Positions 1-11,071 of a stretch of 64,000 nt of DNA are shown piece by piece (position 1 is the first letter of the stretch; the number at the start of each line of letters is the position of its first letter). The translations under genes and the position numbers were made by a program. Below the pieces are notes generated by a model, which saw only the letters and a list, made by a program, of their open reading frames with translations, was not told the DNA's origin and did not search any database. Source of the DNA: Margaritispora aquatica (taxonomy: Eukaryota > Ascomycota > Leotiomycetes > Helotiales > Discinellaceae); NCBI GenBank assembly GCA_007644065.1, contig VJWN01000010.1:992001-1056000 (forward strand), read 5' to 3'.

Positions 1-3000
1 GGTCTCCAGAACAGGCTTACAGCTTCGGATTTGCGTATGGCAGCCGCCTGAGCAACTGTAATATCTATAGTCCAGAACATAACACCCAGCGAAGAACTGC
101 CTTCTTCGTGGATATTGGATGTGTCAACCAAAGTGCTCAAATATGTTTTTATTGCTGACGTTTGGCTAGTGTCGGTCCCATCCTTTGGCCATACAACATA
201 CGTTGCTGTAGAATCGCATTGAGGCTCGTCTAAGATACAAAAGTGAGCCAACAAAGTTTTCACTCTTGTGTGTAATTCGTGACGATGATAGCTCTAACAA
301 AGTAGGACTTGTCTTTGCCAAAATATATATAAATATGATAGGATGAAAGCTTTGACTGGACTTACATCCTATAGCAGCTGGCCCCGTTGATGAGGGCCGT
401 ATCGTTCTGGTGCACTGAGCTACGTTCGTAATTGCACGAGACACAGTTGCATCTGCAACAGCACAGCCCTACAAAGACAAATAATTAGTTTGCCGTTTTT
501 GTTGTTGAAGCGACTGCAAAGAAAGAGATTTCGAGTGATCATAGAGGAAGTACCTGTATAGTTGCACATGTGGCGGAAATTGACTGCGTCGTGGTAATCG
601 TTGAGGTACCAGATACAGTGACTCCAAAAGAGGTCGTCGTGGAGCATATTGAGGCTTTCTCGGTTGTACATTCGTGCTCAGGAGGCTCTGAGGAGTATGT
701 CAGGATGCCATCCGGTCCCATGCTTCCAAAATTAGCCTTGAAACTGACAATAATAAGGGCATTGCTAACGTGATCTCCGGCCACGGTGGAAGTGTGCCAT
801 GCAAGGTAAAGCCCGGGGGCCAATCAATAACTGGTATTATTCCTCTGGCAAAGCGTAAGACTCAGCTTTTTGAGTTGGATTGATACTGGATGTCTACATA
901 CAGCGGGTATATGCCAACAGGCAAGATCCAGAGCCATCCAAACTAGGTAAGAAGTCAGCGTATATAATATGCAAGAAGCTAGAAGCTACCTCATAACATT
1001 CAATAAGAAAACCTAGGCTTCCAAGGAATATGTTTTGATTCCGAACTCCATGTAAAGGATAACTTTGATAGCAGAGCTAAACCAGCTCACTAATGCCCCC
1101 CCCCCCCCCAAAAAACCAAAAAAAACCAAAGATTCCACCAGGAGACAAGAAAGAGAAAAAGCGTTTCGGAACTTGGAAAGCATGTTGCACATGTTGGCTA
1201 TGGATAAATAGGTTCCTATAAGGAGCTTTGACCTCAACATATGAAAAGCTCACTCACTATGTTGATGTTAATAGTCGAAATACATATCTGATATAGTTGT
1301 CAGCATATATTTCTCTCGAGGATTGATGACGACTTAGTCACAAAGAAAAACCAAAGCTTGCACGTCGAACCACCTCCAACGACTGCAGCCCCCGTCGATG
1401 TAGGATCTGCTGTAGTTGTCACAGGCGTGACATGTGCGCCTGAAGGCCATGTGGTATAAGTGATAAGGTCCGCAGATTTCGACGCAGGTTGAGACGTGGT
1501 GCTGCTTGCCGGTGGTCCAAAGGTGAAGACTGCACCATCTGATGTGATGGTTGTACTCGTAGTCAGGCCAGTAGGCATAGTGAAAATGTTAGTCCCAAAG
1601 AATATGACACCAGAATGTGTTGTTATATCTGTCCTGGGAATGAATGGTGGCCCAAAAGTAAAGATCAATCCATCTGTAGTGATTGTTGTACTTGAGACTA
1701 GGCCAGTTGGGATGGTCAGTGTATTGGTACCAAAGAAAATGAAGCCAGACCGTGTTGGTATATCTATTCGAGGGCTGACTGAAGGTCCGAACGTAAATGT
1801 TGCCCCATGAGTGATGATAGTGGTACTTGCAGTGAGCATAGTTGGGATAGTTAGAGTGTTAGATTCAAAAATTATCACTCCAGAAGAGGTCGTGAAGCTC
1901 AGATGGAGATTTGTTGTTGTTGTTGCTTGTAAGCTCGTCAAAGTTGATTTTGAGGATTCGGTGATTGACATACTGCGCAAGTCCGAAGATGATAAAACGG
2001 CTTCATTACTCGACGAGAATGCAGTCCTCATGGTTGCTTGTGCAGAATTCACTGTCTTACTCGTGTTAAAAATTGCCATCGAACTTTGCGAAGAAGGCAT
2101 GGAAACGGTAGCGCTCTCTTTTTGGGATATTGGTTGAGTTTGAGACTGACTTGAACTGGTACTTGGAATCGGTGAGACCGTGGCAGAACCCTGTGTACCA
2201 GACTCTTGTGAAGATTTCGAGAGACTTCCATTTATGGTGGCACTAAATTTCTGCGTCGTCGAGCTTAAGTCTGATATTTTGCGACTGTCAGACAATGCAA
2301 TAATGGTTGAGGCACTGTTGGACACATTTCTACTAGATCCTAGCCCCCCTAATGTAAGGTCCGTAGAGCGCTGAAAACTTTCTGAGGAGTCTATAAAGCC
2401 TCCACTAGTAGATGTTGCCGTCACTGTCAATCCATAGCTGGGAGTTGGTATCTTAGAGCCTTCGGTACTTGGGTTTGACTGCGAAGAAACTTCTATGAGA
2501 TTTGAAGTACTCGCTTTTGACACGGGAGAGGTGAGTATCTGATCTTGGGATGTGGTGTGGAACTTTGAAGTTAAACTTGCTGGCATTGTTGTGCTAAATC
2601 CAGGAGGGAACGTTGTCTGAGTAGGTGATATGACAACAGTATTTGTAGATATTACAACATAACATTGGCCATTTGATGCACAAGAAGAAAACCCTAGTGA
2701 GCGTGAGAAAAATTCTGGACAACTTGCACGAATACCGGACGTTATAAAATAAAAATACATGGAATCTTACATGGGCAGCAACCATCAAGACAGCAAATTG
2801 TTTCTTTGTGAGAGGCATTAGTCACAGTCTAGTTTGGGTCCAACATAGGTATGTATTACCAAATCCGCACATATTGTGCTTCCCAATAGAGACCTCACAA
2901 CTATTGAAGAAATTAGCGTAAATCCTTGAAATGAGATATATTTTCTCGTCTCAAACCAGCTCTTTGATAGTATCAGAGATGAAAGATAGATTGCTTACCA

Positions 3001-3138
3001 TGTATCACCCCATCCATCAGCTCCGCAGCGATCTTCACACCAGTACTGTTCAAGACCACATCGCTTGTCGTTGAGAATGAAAATAGCCTTTGACAATGTA
3101 ATGAGATACCACACCATAACCCAGGCAAGCCTGAACAT
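1..3138 (-). CDS. Secreted cysteine-rich, Ser/Thr-rich fungal protein (3' end off window)
   Basis: The start is at 3138. The first exon (2999-3138) encodes a hydrophobic leader followed by KRCG...YWCEDRCGADGWGDT. Exons 2860-2900, 2771-2803 and 2693-about 1350 continue in frame through paired cysteines (CCEV, TICCLDGCCP, SSCASNGQC). A roughly 430-residue Ser/Thr-rich stretch follows, ending in STCKLWFFF. The exons between about 1350 and 730 are unresolved; a C13/A6 run lies there. Later exons end at 554 and cover 366-468 and 1-229, encoding GPDGILTYSSEPPE, CATIQGCAV and TYVVWPKDGTDTSQ. This order (Cys-rich N-terminus, O-glycosylation-type middle, GPDG and CATI-GC C-terminal part) is shared by large secreted Pezizomycotina proteins of unknown function. 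I infer a wall-associated or extracellular protein. The family is only recognised by pattern, and the C-terminus is missing from the window. Confidence 0.6.
1097..1112. repeat. C-run/A-run homopolymer tract
   Basis: A run of about 13 C followed by A6 sits where the reading frame of the surrounding secreted-protein gene cannot be followed. It is either intronic or a place where length polymorphism or sequencing error would break the model. Confidence 0.8.
1500..1890 (-). repeat. Three internal repeats in the Ser/Thr-rich protein
   Basis: Three consecutive units of roughly 45-48 residues share the pattern (G)VIFFGTNTLTIPTGL, then STTITTDG, then FTFGPP. The copies differ at many positions, so the duplication is not recent. 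The unit lies just before the conserved STCKLWFF segment. Confidence 0.75.
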
Positions 3139-3266
3139 GGCCAGGGGGGATGACAGATGACTACCTGTCGATCGAAATTTCAAAGTGGAAAGTGTAGAAA
3201 TGGTGTACTTTGATTGAATGGAGATTGGGAGAGACGAGATTGTGTCCAAGGTGTTCCATTGTGCTA

Positions 3267-3283
3267 AGTATATATATATATAT
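3267..3283. repeat. Short TA dinucleotide run
   Basis: A (TA)n tract of about 16 bases lies about 130 bp upstream of the secreted-protein start codon at 3138. Confidence 0.8.
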
Positions 3284-4390
3284 CTGTACCTCGAGAAATC
3301 TTTAATTGGAATCAAGATGAATTGCAGACATGCCTAGGTTCTGTTGTAGCTGCTAATAATATCCAAGAAATTTTCGTAAGTTGGTAATTCACACGAAGGC
3401 GCTCTAACAAGGCTAGGGAGATGTGATGGTTGTGATATTGAAAGCAAAGATCTCACCCAGCGCCCCAAAGCCTCGCGGATTCCTGGTGCGTGTTCCTTGT
3501 TGAATGAAATGGATAGCACGACTCATTATGAGTGGTTGCATTGAATCCAAAATAGTTTTTGCCACTAGGACATTGTCTGTTGCCCTATACATGTTTATTT
3601 GTCCCAATCAATACGGTATAATGGATGAGAATAGAAACAGAGGTTGCCTAATTCTCGAGCCCATTAAAGATTGACATATAAAGAAAACACCTGTTCAATC
3701 CTCAAAAGTGTGGTATAGAAAAAGGAGGCATGGTTGAAACTAACTGGGATACAAACATGGATATCTGCATGACTTGAGAGTATCAAACTCAAGATCAACA
3801 TTTTCCTTCCTCAGCGACTGCTTCCTGATCTGGCGGCTTGGATTCAAATCGGGATAGGATGCGTTCAACATAAGATATCTCCTCGGCAGATGTGGGCGTT
3901 GAAAGTGAAGTTGAGTACGTACTAAAGTAAGACATTCGCTATCTATACTATTTCATTTTTCACATCCACCTTATGTGAGCGGTCCAAATTGGCTAGAGTT
4001 AGAATAGCATATCAACGAAAAGGGATATCTGTACATACTGACTTCGGCTATGTAATGCCGGTAATAGAACCTAAGGTGAAGTAACCTGGAGTATCGGTTA
4101 AAATCACATGATTTGACCCCAAGATTCCTCACATGCGACCTCTTGCTGACCTCTTGCTGACCTCCCAACGACAAGTGCCAACAAACAAAATCAACGACTC
4201 GTTGGAAGCTATTTATACTTCACGAGGATTCTTGGGAGGTCCTGCTTGCTGCCAACAACAGACTGCTGCATCCGGTCCTGGCTTAAAAAGTTGCCGAATA
4301 AATCCAACTCCAGTATGAAAACAACGGGTCGCAGGCCACCCAAATTCTGCCATCCTAGCTTAGTTAAGGAGCGCTGAATTGGTCTTATCT

Positions 4391-4418
4391 CTACCTCTCT
4401 ACCTCTCTACCTCTCTAC
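4391..4418 (+). repeat. CTACCTCT octamer repeat in the 5' leader
   Basis: Three perfect copies of CTACCTCT plus a partial fourth form a pyrimidine-rich tract ending about 33 bases before the ATG of the GTPase-like gene. CT-rich tracts are common in fungal promoters and leaders. Its role here is not known. Confidence 0.8.
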
Positions 4419-4450
4419 TTCGATTGAAACCAGGGCAACAAGTCACTACT

Positions 4451-5391
4451 ATGGCAGCGATCAAGTTTCCGAACGATCAGGAAGTTCTCATTTCGTCCAA
4501 CGAAAACGCTGATATCGATGAATATTATAACTTGCGGCAAATAAGTCCTCGAAAGGCTATCTTTACGAGAAGTCCAATCTTATCTCTTATTGTAGTAGGT
4601 AGCAGTGACGTTGGAAAGAAAGCTATACTTGATAGGGTGAGTTAGTCTTATCCCGTTCCTTTTATGGCAGCTTCTGAGTTAATGCTACATAGTACTATAA
4701 AGGTGATTTTCCACGACCAAAGCCAATGTATGATCCTCATAGAGAACCTCTCTATCACTTGACCAGCACGGTCAACAATCGCCGCTGTTTGGTGTACTGG
4801 GAACTTATCAGTCCTGGCATTGATGATCAACAATTCGCGCAGCTGGCTCCGAAAAGCCATGCTCTTCTCCTCATGTACGACGTCTCTAATCGTGAGAGCT
4901 TCGATTGTCTGACAGATTGTTACAATCGATTTAAGGCCGAAGTCTCAAATTCGCTAACAACCGACCTTGATGTCTACGGAAACCAGCCGATATTTGTTGT
5001 TGCAAACAAAATTGATCTTGTGTTTGGTGAATGGAGCGTGCACAAGCAGGAGGGTCAGGATTTTGCGACAAGAATTGGAGCCAGATTTTTGGAAACGTCT
5101 GTGAAAGATGAAATCGGTGTTTCGGAGACAGTCCAGAATGTAATTACGTTTGGACTAGTTCACTGTGCAAGATTGTCACTTCCAAGTCTTCGAGTGGCAG
5201 TAGCAGTTCAGAATAAAGAAGATACGGAAGCTGCAAAGTGGGCCAACAGACAGCAATATCCATTTGCCCACCTCCTCTTCGGAAGAACCCCTGACCAACT
5301 AGAGTCAGCTGGCACAATGAGCAATAATTCTGGTGGATGGACGACCTTGAGGAATCGTTGGAAACGATTTTCAAAGCATGAAAGTTCTTAG
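4451..5391 (+). CDS. Degenerate Ras-like small GTPase
   Basis: Two exons (4451-4636 and 4693-5391) give 294 residues. The splice is chosen because AILDR then joins in frame to YYKGDFPRPKP, filling the switch I region. The fold is recognisable: beta-strand plus P-loop LIVVGSSDVGKKAI, LLLMYDVSNRESFD, VANKIDL (G4, NKxD) and ETSVKD (G5-like). Key residues are altered. The P-loop ends GKK rather than GKS/T, and the DTAG switch II motif is replaced by ELISPG. The C-terminus (KHESS) has no CAAX prenylation box and is about 100 residues longer than Ras. I infer a pseudo-GTPase or a protein with altered nucleotide handling. The partner is unknown. Confidence 0.7.
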
Positions 5392-5495
5392 ACTCATCAA
5401 AATCTCGCATCAAGAAACACTGTCTGCTCCTGGTCGTGGCTCTTCTTGCCTTTTCTGAATAATCGTCCTTCGAAATTCCTTTGAATAACGAGCCT

Positions 5496-6049
5496 TCACT
5501 TGTGGGCTCTGCATGTACCTTGCAGGTCCTTTCTAGCAAGAATACGCTTCCTCTTCCTCCTCCTCCTCCATGTAATGATTTCCAACACATCCCAATCAGC
5601 CTCATAGCATGAAGATGCTGTCTTCCGAAACATGGCAATCTTCAGCTTTGGAATCGTCCAAGAAGCCCAATCAATATACGATACGTTCTTATCGTCAAAT
5701 TCGGGGTAGTGTTGCTTCTCCGTAGAATTCCTGATCTTAGTCAACTCGCTGGCCAGGTTATAAAGAATTTCTTCCACTCGCAGTTCATCTTCGCCGAAGC
5801 CAGCAAACTCGGTATTCGTGTCAGCGAACATATCTTCGATTTTGCGACAGTTTACGAGGGCTAAGCCACAATATCCACCAGGGCCGTATCATCTTTCGCT
5901 ATGGTTTGTTGCGCCAGGTTTGCAAAGTCTTCGAGGGGCACCCTGAGAAAGAGGGTAATGGCAATTCCAAAAATCACCAGGATGGCCACGATAATCAGTG
6001 CCGTTGTCCGATATCTCTCCATCCGAACCACCCGAGTTTTCGACCTCAT
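5496..6049 (-). pseudogene. Possible frameshifted single-pass membrane protein
   Basis: Two short frames follow each other. The frame 6049-5861 begins MRSKTRVVRMERYRT and has one strong transmembrane helix (ALIIVAILVIFGIAITLFL). The frame 5831-5496 encodes a charged, soluble-looking segment (ELRVEEILYNLASEL, then ADWDVLEIITW) ending in an Arg/Lys-rich tail. In the second frame, coding-like sequence extends upstream as ALVNCRKIEDMFAD, so the two pieces almost touch near 5850-5862. There is no room for an intron between the TAG of the first and the second. One-base frame loss in a single gene, or two unrelated small ORFs, are both possible. No family recognised. Confidence 0.3.
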
Positions 6050-6085
6050 ATTTTGAAAGCGAGCGGAGAAAGGTATCTCTATCAG

Positions 6086-6800
6086 CTATCTAGCTCCTCT
6101 AGTATTGATATTGTCCGAGTCATACTCATCTGCGGATCCTTCGTCTAATGATTCTGTCTCACCATATTCTACATCGAATCGACCACTACGAGGTGAAATA
6201 AGAGCCATGTCCTCATATCGCCCCTGCCCCGAAGATGATGGACCCTCTTCCACTTCATCTGTATCGTCCCGATCTTGCCAGCGATGCCGGTATCTGAACT
6301 TATCAAAAAGCTCATTGCAACTCCCAAAGTGCCCACAATTGTCAATGTTCTGAGCCCACCCAGTTGTTGTATCAGTGCAGCTGGACTGCACTGTTTGAAC
6401 ATGCTTCCCAGGTCATCATGCACAGAGCTAGTTGCCTCCCATGCTTGCTGGTCGGTTGCAAGCTATCTGAGCCGATCCAAGGCTCCCGCCTCATCTACTG
6501 TCTTCAAGAAGCACGTGTTATGCAGATGTGAACCTCATTCATCAATGAATAACGTATCGACTTCCCAATCGATGTAAGTTTGGAAGCACCCCGTGTAGGG
6601 GTCGTATTTTTGGAAAGCTGCTTGTCGACCAAGTCGGCAGGATTGAGATACTGAGAGAGGAGAGTGGCACTGGCGCCTATAGGCACACTTGTTGGCTATC
6701 CACTTATAACTAGAGATCTCATCCTCTTCATCTCGCCCGAAGGATTGCGGGTGGACCTCGATGAGTCTTGGGCCTGGCAATGCAAACTCGAATGTAATAT
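6086..6800 (-). pseudogene. Decayed 2EXR-domain gene, paralogue of the neighbour at 7255
   Basis: The frame 6780-6535 reads PGPRLIEVHPQS ... CFQTYIDWEVDTLFIDE. It matches the adjacent intact gene (PQPRLVEVYPF ... CFGTMINWNTDTIFVGE). After a TGA directly behind FIDE, another frame reads LATDQQAWEATSSVHDD ... LGGLRTLTIV, parallel to LAIDLGVW ... LTGLQSLTLV in the neighbour. A second shift near 6380 leads into an acidic tail (DKFRYRHRWQDRDDTDEVEEG). The stop comes before any usable splice donor, so an intron does not rescue it. I infer an old tandem duplicate that lost its function. An acidic C-terminal exon reused elsewhere is an alternative. Confidence 0.6.
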
Positions 6801-7254
6801 CGAAGCTCAGTAGGCAGCCTCAGGAAAGAATAAAATGTAGTTATTGGAGCATTGAGACATGGTGAATTGGGCGTAAAACTCGATGGTTTGTGAATATTGA
6901 AGCAAGACGAAATTCAGGTACGGGCTGAAGGAGTAGGTAAGGTAAGGTACTGAAGTATGTTTCCGGATCATGTGCTAGAGGCACGCCATTCACTAGTGTT
7001 CCGATGCTTCCTGGCAGCAGAAGAGAGTTCATGTATGAGTTATTCCGCAAACGAGCGAGTGGGTGCATAAATCTCATTTTAGATATCAGTACTGGCTGAG
7101 GTTGTGCGCTGAAGTTATCTAGTCTAACGGAATCAAACGAGTATTATTTTCGTCTTGGGTATTGTTCGAGGGTAAAGTCGATGATGAAGCACACCGAATA
7201 AGCCGAGTAATACCAATGTGTCCTCAATGTCTCTATAGAGATGAAAATAAAGCT

Positions 7255-7974
7255 TTAAAAGTGATCGCCAGATGTCCTGTGATATCTGTAAACTGGCCGT
7301 AGCTTCTGTAGTTTATGCTCAGCAGTCATCATCGCGCATGAAAAGACATCCCTCGCGGCCAACTCTAGAGGATCATCTGCCTCCCAACCATTCCCAACCA
7401 CAGGCACCTGGAACCACCACCTCGAGCTCCCAATTCCACCTGCAGACGCTCGGCCATTGGCACTAAGTACCAAAGTTAAACTTTGTAATCCCGTTAATGC
7501 GTTCAGCATGTAGTCGGGACTGCTTCGACTCCAGTCCATTGCACCTCCATCAAAGACATCACAACTCTTGAACCAAACACCCAGATCAATGGCCAAATGC
7601 CTCATCTTCATATCTGCTCCAACGGCTCTTAGAAATGGCATGAAAATCGTGTCATGCAATATTCCAACTCTTTCTCCGACAAATATTGTATCGGTGTTCC
7701 AATTGATCATGGTCCCAAAACACTGCTCATAGCAGCGGTTCTTCTGCGCGACATCCCGAGACTCGTGGCAGACCAGGTGAAGCGCGTATCGGTTTCGATG
7801 TGCTGCAGAGGGTGCGAAATCCACAGCTTTCCAGTGGTGTTCAACCCATGGCGTTGGGGTGAACGGGTATACTTCGACTAGGCGTGGCTGGGGCTTTGCA
7901 TATTGCCATATTTGCTCGCGGATCTCGAAGGGTAGGTTGGAAAAACAGTGGAAGGATTTAATATCGACCATCAC
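7255..7974 (-). CDS. 2EXR-domain protein
   Basis: Single-exon frame of 239 residues. The N-terminus has the 2EXR signature: FSNLPFEIREQIWQYAKPQPRLVEVY, then LHLVCHESRDVAQK, then INWNTDTIFVGE. These correspond to the LP-E-R-IW, CRESR and D-DTLY-type blocks of the family. 2EXR proteins are numerous in Pezizomycotina and their function is unknown. Some resemble F-box-like substrate receptors, but no biochemical role is established. The start at 7974 is used because the signature begins 11 residues later. An upstream frame (8231-7971) overlaps by four bases and is not convincingly part of the gene. A decayed copy lies directly downstream on the same strand. Confidence 0.75.
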   Translation of the reverse strand: MMVDIKSFHCFSNLPFEIREQIWQYAKPQPRLVEVYPFTPTPWVEHHWKAVDFAPSAAHRNRYALHLVCHESRDVAQKNRCYEQCFGTMINWNTDTIFVGERVGILHDTIFMPFLRAVGADMKMRHLAIDLGVWFKSCDVFDGGAMDWSRSSPDYMLNALTGLQSLTLVLSANGRASAGGIGSSRWWFQVPVVGNGWEADDPLELAARDVFSCAMMTAEHKLQKLRPVYRYHRTSGDHF

Positions 7975-9920
7975 AAGAAGTTAGGCGTTGAGATTCTTGC
8001 ATCTCCAAGGTACTCACTCATCGCTGCGAGCGGCCGACGTGTCTCAAGTACTGCATCAATTTTCAGATGACGTCTGTCGTTCCCCGCGTTTTCGCTTGTC
8101 TCGAGCTTGTGTACCCTGGACGGTCTCATCATAACTGTGGAGCACCAGTTCATCTCTGACGCTATATTCAACTTCATTGGGACGATCTGCTGGAGATGCC
8201 GGAGGTGCGCTCCGTCTCGTGGTGTATACAAGAACTTAAAAGTGGAATGGAAAATGTTCGAACTACAGTTTCAAGTCACACAATTCACAACATGAGGACT
8301 CGCTTCCTGATGGCAAAATTCATATCCTCGATTCTATCCTAGGAACTTGCCGATGATATCATCTTATATATACTTGAAAATTAATTGTCATCAGCTACTT
8401 CACATGTCATGTCACAAATTTGGAACACCACGAGCCTGCCGTCATTCCAGCTTTAGGAGTAAGTGTAGGGAATTAGAGTCTGTGTTGACTTCGCGGTCAG
8501 TAACTATGTCCTGTAGGAAAGGCACGGAACTACCTCCATGGCATCTGCTAGTCAGGTCTTCCTGACAGAACAGTCCAGCCCAAGTTTCCCAACCTCAGCA
8601 GCGTTTAGCAACGAGAGGATTGTTCCGTTAATGACACAGAAAAGACCACTAGGTCATCATATTATTAATGCTACAACGATGCATCAGTCCCAGTGGGTCA
8701 GCAAGAAGGAAGATTCGTTTATTGCTTTTTGACTGGTGGATCTTATGGCATTATTCCCAATCTCGCCTGAAGGATCCACAGATATCTATTATATTCTGAA
8801 TCATCAAAATAAGTAACCAATCTAGAATCATCAGAGTTCTTAGCGAGTCTTCTCATCTTGTTTGACCTTCAACGATTTTTAAATGGTCACATGTTGATGA
8901 TTTTCTAGACATACCTTACCTACCCTTCGCATTTCAAGCACAAAGCGAGTTATAGCCAGGGGATGAAATCACAGATCATCACAGAATCCTACTTCCCCAT
9001 GCATCCTCAAGACCTTCCTCATCTCATTTGTTGAAGTCGTAAGTGGTATCACCAACTCATTTCAGCTCCGCTTCCGATGGCTTGCATACCACGCGAAAAT
9101 CCGCCTAGTGCTTCGTACTCAGAGCTCATTCTCCCGTCGAATCGCACACGCGACATCTCTGTTGCCGGCCAAGGCTAAAATCCTTCCTACTTCCTCTCTG
9201 TACTATTTTTGCTCCGAGTGCGGGAAATCGAGATTTCTTCCGAGTCACACAGCCAAGCCTGTCCGGCACTGTGCATCTGCGGGAGACGTGATGGGGCTGA
9301 AACAAAATTAATGCGCAATGTTTTGCAACCACTTCTCTTGTTTTTCATTGGCTTGAGGCGTGTGGTGGAAATACGAAAGGATTGTTCGTTCATCCAGCGT
9401 CGTCGTGCTCTAGCGAATGTGACTTCGACTTTTCAAAATTCAAGGCATGCTGGCCTTGGATTACTTGTCCTCGAGAACATGCATGGTGTATGCATGAGCC
9501 TTTCTTATTCTTTGACTCATCCTGAAGGCCTCCATCGAGTATTCTTCTGAATTATTACGCGTGATACTATTTAAATTAAGCTTTGTGGCTCTCGGTTTTG
9601 GCACCCTCCCACAAAAGACCTTTCTCGGCGTTCCTTCAGCCTTTTGAGGATGGTAACACCATCACAACGCATGGCCACCACAGAAACGCCGTAGGCAGCG
9701 CTCATTACCCGCTTGGCAGGTACAGGCTGCCAGACGCGTTTTTTTAAATTTGAGGATTGGAGGGTCAGTACCCTTGAGCACATTCGTTGACTTGGTATAA
9801 GTAAATAGGCTTGTTGCCATCTTTCACTTCTTGTCGACCTAACCTTTGTACAATTTCTTCATCTACACCTTTTCAGTCACATATTCACTTATTTCATAGC
9901 AACATTCTTTACGCTTCAAA
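7975..9920. other. Intergenic region
   Basis: Nearly 2 kb contain only short overlapping open frames without recognisable domains. The right end, with CT-rich stretches after about 9830, looks like the leader of the GPI-protein gene at 9921. No tRNA, rRNA or transposon remnant seen. Confidence 0.55.
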
Positions 9921-10717
9921 ATGTTTTTCTGTACCATCGCCGTCTCGTCTATCTTGGTCGCTTCTGCTCTCGCAGTTGCCGAGCCAGCCCCTTATAAGCT
10001 CGAGACGCTTGGCAAGATGTCCTACAACAACGCTTTTGGGTTATCTAAGCGACAAGCTGGTTACGAGCCATCGCAGACATACTGTGGACCAGGGACAGAC
10101 TGCCCTTCATCTTGTGGAGCAACTTTCATTCAGTGTGCTTCAACTGATGGCGATCTTCACTGCTATGATCCGTCTATCAAGCAATCCTGCTGTCCAGATG
10201 GAACTGGAAACTCATGTGATGCTGGATACTACTGTACCAGCGATAGTACCGGTGGAACCTGGTGCTGCCCTGATGTAGTTTTACCCCAAACATTCTTCTC
10301 CATCAGCTTTACTAACTTTTGTTCCAGGGCCTGTCTCTCACAGAGTGCGCAGCTATATTCTCCGTCACAGGTGGCCTAGTCAGCCAAACTGCAGCTCCAA
10401 CTGTTGTAGTTCCATCAAGCACACCCTCAGCCGTATCTGCCGCTACAACGCCACTTCCCGACTCTACTTCTACCTCTGCAGCACAAATCTCAAGCAGCAC
10501 ATCAGTGGCAGCTTCGAGCTTCACTTCTACCGCGGCATACTCTGTTACCACTTCTGCTATTAAAGTCACTTCTTCGGTTTCGAGCGTGCCGACTAGCTCT
10601 ACTAATGGCACTTTCACCACGAGTAGTCCTCCAGTGCAAGTCACCGGTGGTGCGGCACGGTTTTCTTTGGCTGGTCTTCCCGCGCTTGCACTCGCTGCTG
10701 GAGCTTTGTTCTTGTGA
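9921..10717 (+). CDS. Cys-rich GPI-anchored surface protein
   Basis: Exons 9921-10274 and 10328-10717 join WCCPD to GLSLTECAA and give 247 residues. The intron is 53 nt. Residues 1-20 form a signal peptide. A KR pair at about 43-44 could be a Kex2-type processing site. About 70 residues with ten or more cysteines follow (YCGPGTDCPSSCG, SCCPDGTGNSCDAGYYC, WCCPD). A Ser/Thr/Ala-rich stalk and a C-terminal hydrophobic tail (AGLPALALAAGALFL) fit GPI anchoring. The cysteine spacing resembles small secreted wall proteins of fungi, but I do not recognise a named family. It probably sits at the plasma membrane or wall. Confidence 0.8.
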
Positions 10718-11071
10718 GCTGGGATATGAGGATATGATAGTGTGATGATAATGATATGGGCCACATTGTATTGAGGTATACTGGGATTCAATTCTTAAGT
10801 GATGGATGAAATGTCTTTGATGTTAGGGCACTATACTTTTACTCAATCACGATATTTTTTCTGGGAATAATTGATACCTTTTGGAGTACACCAATGCGTG
10901 ACATGGTATTATGTTATCAAATGATTCAGTGGTGGTCATTCTTAAGTCTGCTTTAGTTGGCAAGCAACATTTTCACGAACGCTTCAACATCTGTCATACA
11001 ATAAATACATCAAGTTCCCATATCTAGAGATTCTATAACACATCTACACAAATAATCTATAATATTCTTTT
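10718..11071. other. Convergent intergenic region
   Basis: About 350 bp of AT-rich sequence hold the two 3' ends of the GPI-protein gene and the hydantoinase gene. Nothing else recognised. Confidence 0.6.

Larger units (their letters stand above)
3139..4450. other. Intergenic region between divergent genes
   Basis: Only short, unconvincing open frames are present. It contains the TA run near 3270 and, at the right end, the pyrimidine-rich octamer repeat before the GTPase-like gene. No RNA gene or mobile element was recognised. Confidence 0.6.

Noticed and set aside
2594..2818. Separate small signal-peptide protein starting MPLTKKQFAVLMVAAH
   Set aside because: The stretch is explained as exon 3 (TICCLDGCCP) plus intron of the larger secreted Cys-rich gene starting at 3138.
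7971..8231. Frame upstream of the 2EXR gene as an extra 5' exon
   Set aside because: A GTGAGT donor is present but no acceptor keeps both the frame and the FSNLPFEIR signature.
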